DNA from: Morinoia aosen | Lineage: Eukaryota; Arthropoda; Malacostraca; Amphipoda; Talitridae | Assembly (NCBI GenBank): GCA_030386875.1 | Contig: CM059560.1 | Coordinates: 44,744,757-44,808,756 of the forward strand | Length of the DNA stretch: 64,000 nucleotides | Direction of reading: 5' to 3' | Part shown: piece after piece, positions 63,645 to 64,000 of the stretch | Layout of the letters: each line of letters opens with the position of its first letter | Position numbering within the stretch: the stretch's first letter is position 1 | Position numbers and translations under genes: made by a program | The notes under the pieces: model-generated | Database searches by the model: none | What the model was told of the DNA's origin: nothing | What the model saw: the letters and a program-made list of their open reading frames with translations, nothing else

Positions 63645-64000
63645 GAGATACCTCGTGTACTCCTTTGTACGCTGTAGAGATACCTTCTGTACTCCTTTGT
63701 ACGTTGTAGAGATATTTCCTGTACTCCTTTGTGCGCTGTAGAGATACCTTCTGTACTCCTTTGTGCGCTGTAGAGATACCTTCTGTACTCCTTTGTGCGC
63801 TGTAGAGATACCTTCTGTACTCCTTTGTGCGCTGTAGAGATACCTTCTGTACTCCTTTGTGTGCTGTAGAGATACCTTCTGTACTCCTTTGTGCACTGTA
63901 GAGATACCTTCTGTACTCCTTTGTGCGCTGTAGAGATACCTTCTGTACTCCTTTGTACGCTGTAGAGATACCTTCTGTACTCCTTTGTTCGCTGTAGAGA

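Larger units (their letters stand above)
1..64000. repeat. 32-bp satellite array filling the whole window
   Basis: The unit repeats head to tail from base 1 to the last base. Unit starts stay at 32k+1 at every point checked (for example 481, 961, 1441, 12001, 24001, 36001, 48001). They then slip by one base at each of four 31-bp units, and the window ends with the 4 bases GAGA, exactly as 2000 units minus four bases predicts. The A unit has 5 A, 7 G, 8 C and 12 T (47% GC), one CpG at positions 26-27 and one GTAC at positions 13-16. CTGTA occurs twice per unit, at 11-15 and 28-32, suggesting an old 17+15 bp dimer. Units differ by a few substitutions (types A, B, C, C', D). No stretch lacks a gene for any reason other than being satellite, and no unique spacer or inserted element was seen. 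Role unknown; a heterochromatic or centromeric location is inference. Confidence 0.99.
62174..64000. repeat. Right-hand family higher-order repeat, copy 4 (cut by window edge)
   Basis: Begins with the fourth 31-bp unit and follows the marker order of copy 1 through the 14-unit A run and GTTGTAGAG near 63704. It still reads as satellite at base 64000, so the array extends beyond the window. CCTGGTG near 62819 is private to it. Confidence 0.86.

Noticed and set aside
1..64000. CRISPR array, since the unit length of 32 bp is in the direct-repeat range
   Set aside because: Units abut with no unique spacers, and no cas gene or leader is present.
1..64000. Telomere-type or simple microsatellite repeat
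   Set aside because: The unit is 32 bp and lacks TTAGGG, TTTAGGG or TTGGGG-like motifs and G-runs.
1..64000. CENP-B box or similar known centromere motif
   Set aside because: No unit variant carries the TTCG....A..CGGG core; TTCGTG occurs in the TTTCGTG and ACTTCGTG units but the CGGG half is absent.

Overview
The whole window is one uninterrupted head-to-tail satellite array. The basic unit is 32 bp. On the + strand, unit positions 1-16 read GAGATACCTTCTGTAC and positions 17-32 read TCCTTTGTGCGCTGTA. It starts in phase at base 1. The only net length changes I found are four 1-bp deletions, so the window holds 2000 units plus the first 4 bases (GAGA) of the next. I see no unique sequence, gene, RNA gene, transposon, origin or promoter anywhere.

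Organism: a 64-kb homogeneous array with nested higher-order repeats is typical of eukaryotic heterochromatin (centromeric, pericentromeric or subtelomeric) and not of bacterial or viral genomes. With no flanking gene I cannot name a taxon, and I do not recognise the unit as a named satellite.

Unit types: A is the consensus above. B has G25 changed to A (GTACG instead of GTGCG). C has CCTCGTG instead of CCTTCTG at positions 7-13, plus GTACG. C' is C ending GTTCTA. D begins GAGATATTTCC. C' is nearly always followed by D, which makes a TCTAGA palindrome at the junction. Most blocks are runs of A and B closed by a C'-D pair.

Layout: (1) 1-7.2 kb, tandem higher-order repeats, best seen as an 88-unit (2816 bp) period. 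(2) 7.2-20.2 kb, a composite block called alpha. (3) 20.2-24.7 kb, a 70-unit (2240 bp) tandem duplication with no difference in the lines compared. (4) 24.7-31.5 kb, mixed modules resembling regions 1 and 2. (5) 31.5-41.5 kb, a second alpha-like block (beta), 20.1-21.6 kb from the first. (6) 41.5-46.5 kb, a third partial copy (gamma), 209 units (6688 bp) after beta. (7) 46.5-64 kb, a different family with 12-14-unit runs of A, a TTTCGTG variant of D and the four 31-bp units, including a 59-unit (1888 bp) tandem duplication.

Long minus-strand reading frames (up to 432 codons) exist only because the reverse complement of the unit has no stop in any frame and 32 is not a multiple of 3. They are periodic at 32 residues and are not called as genes. 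The real content is the record of unequal exchange, block duplication and conversion-like replacement written in the unit variants.
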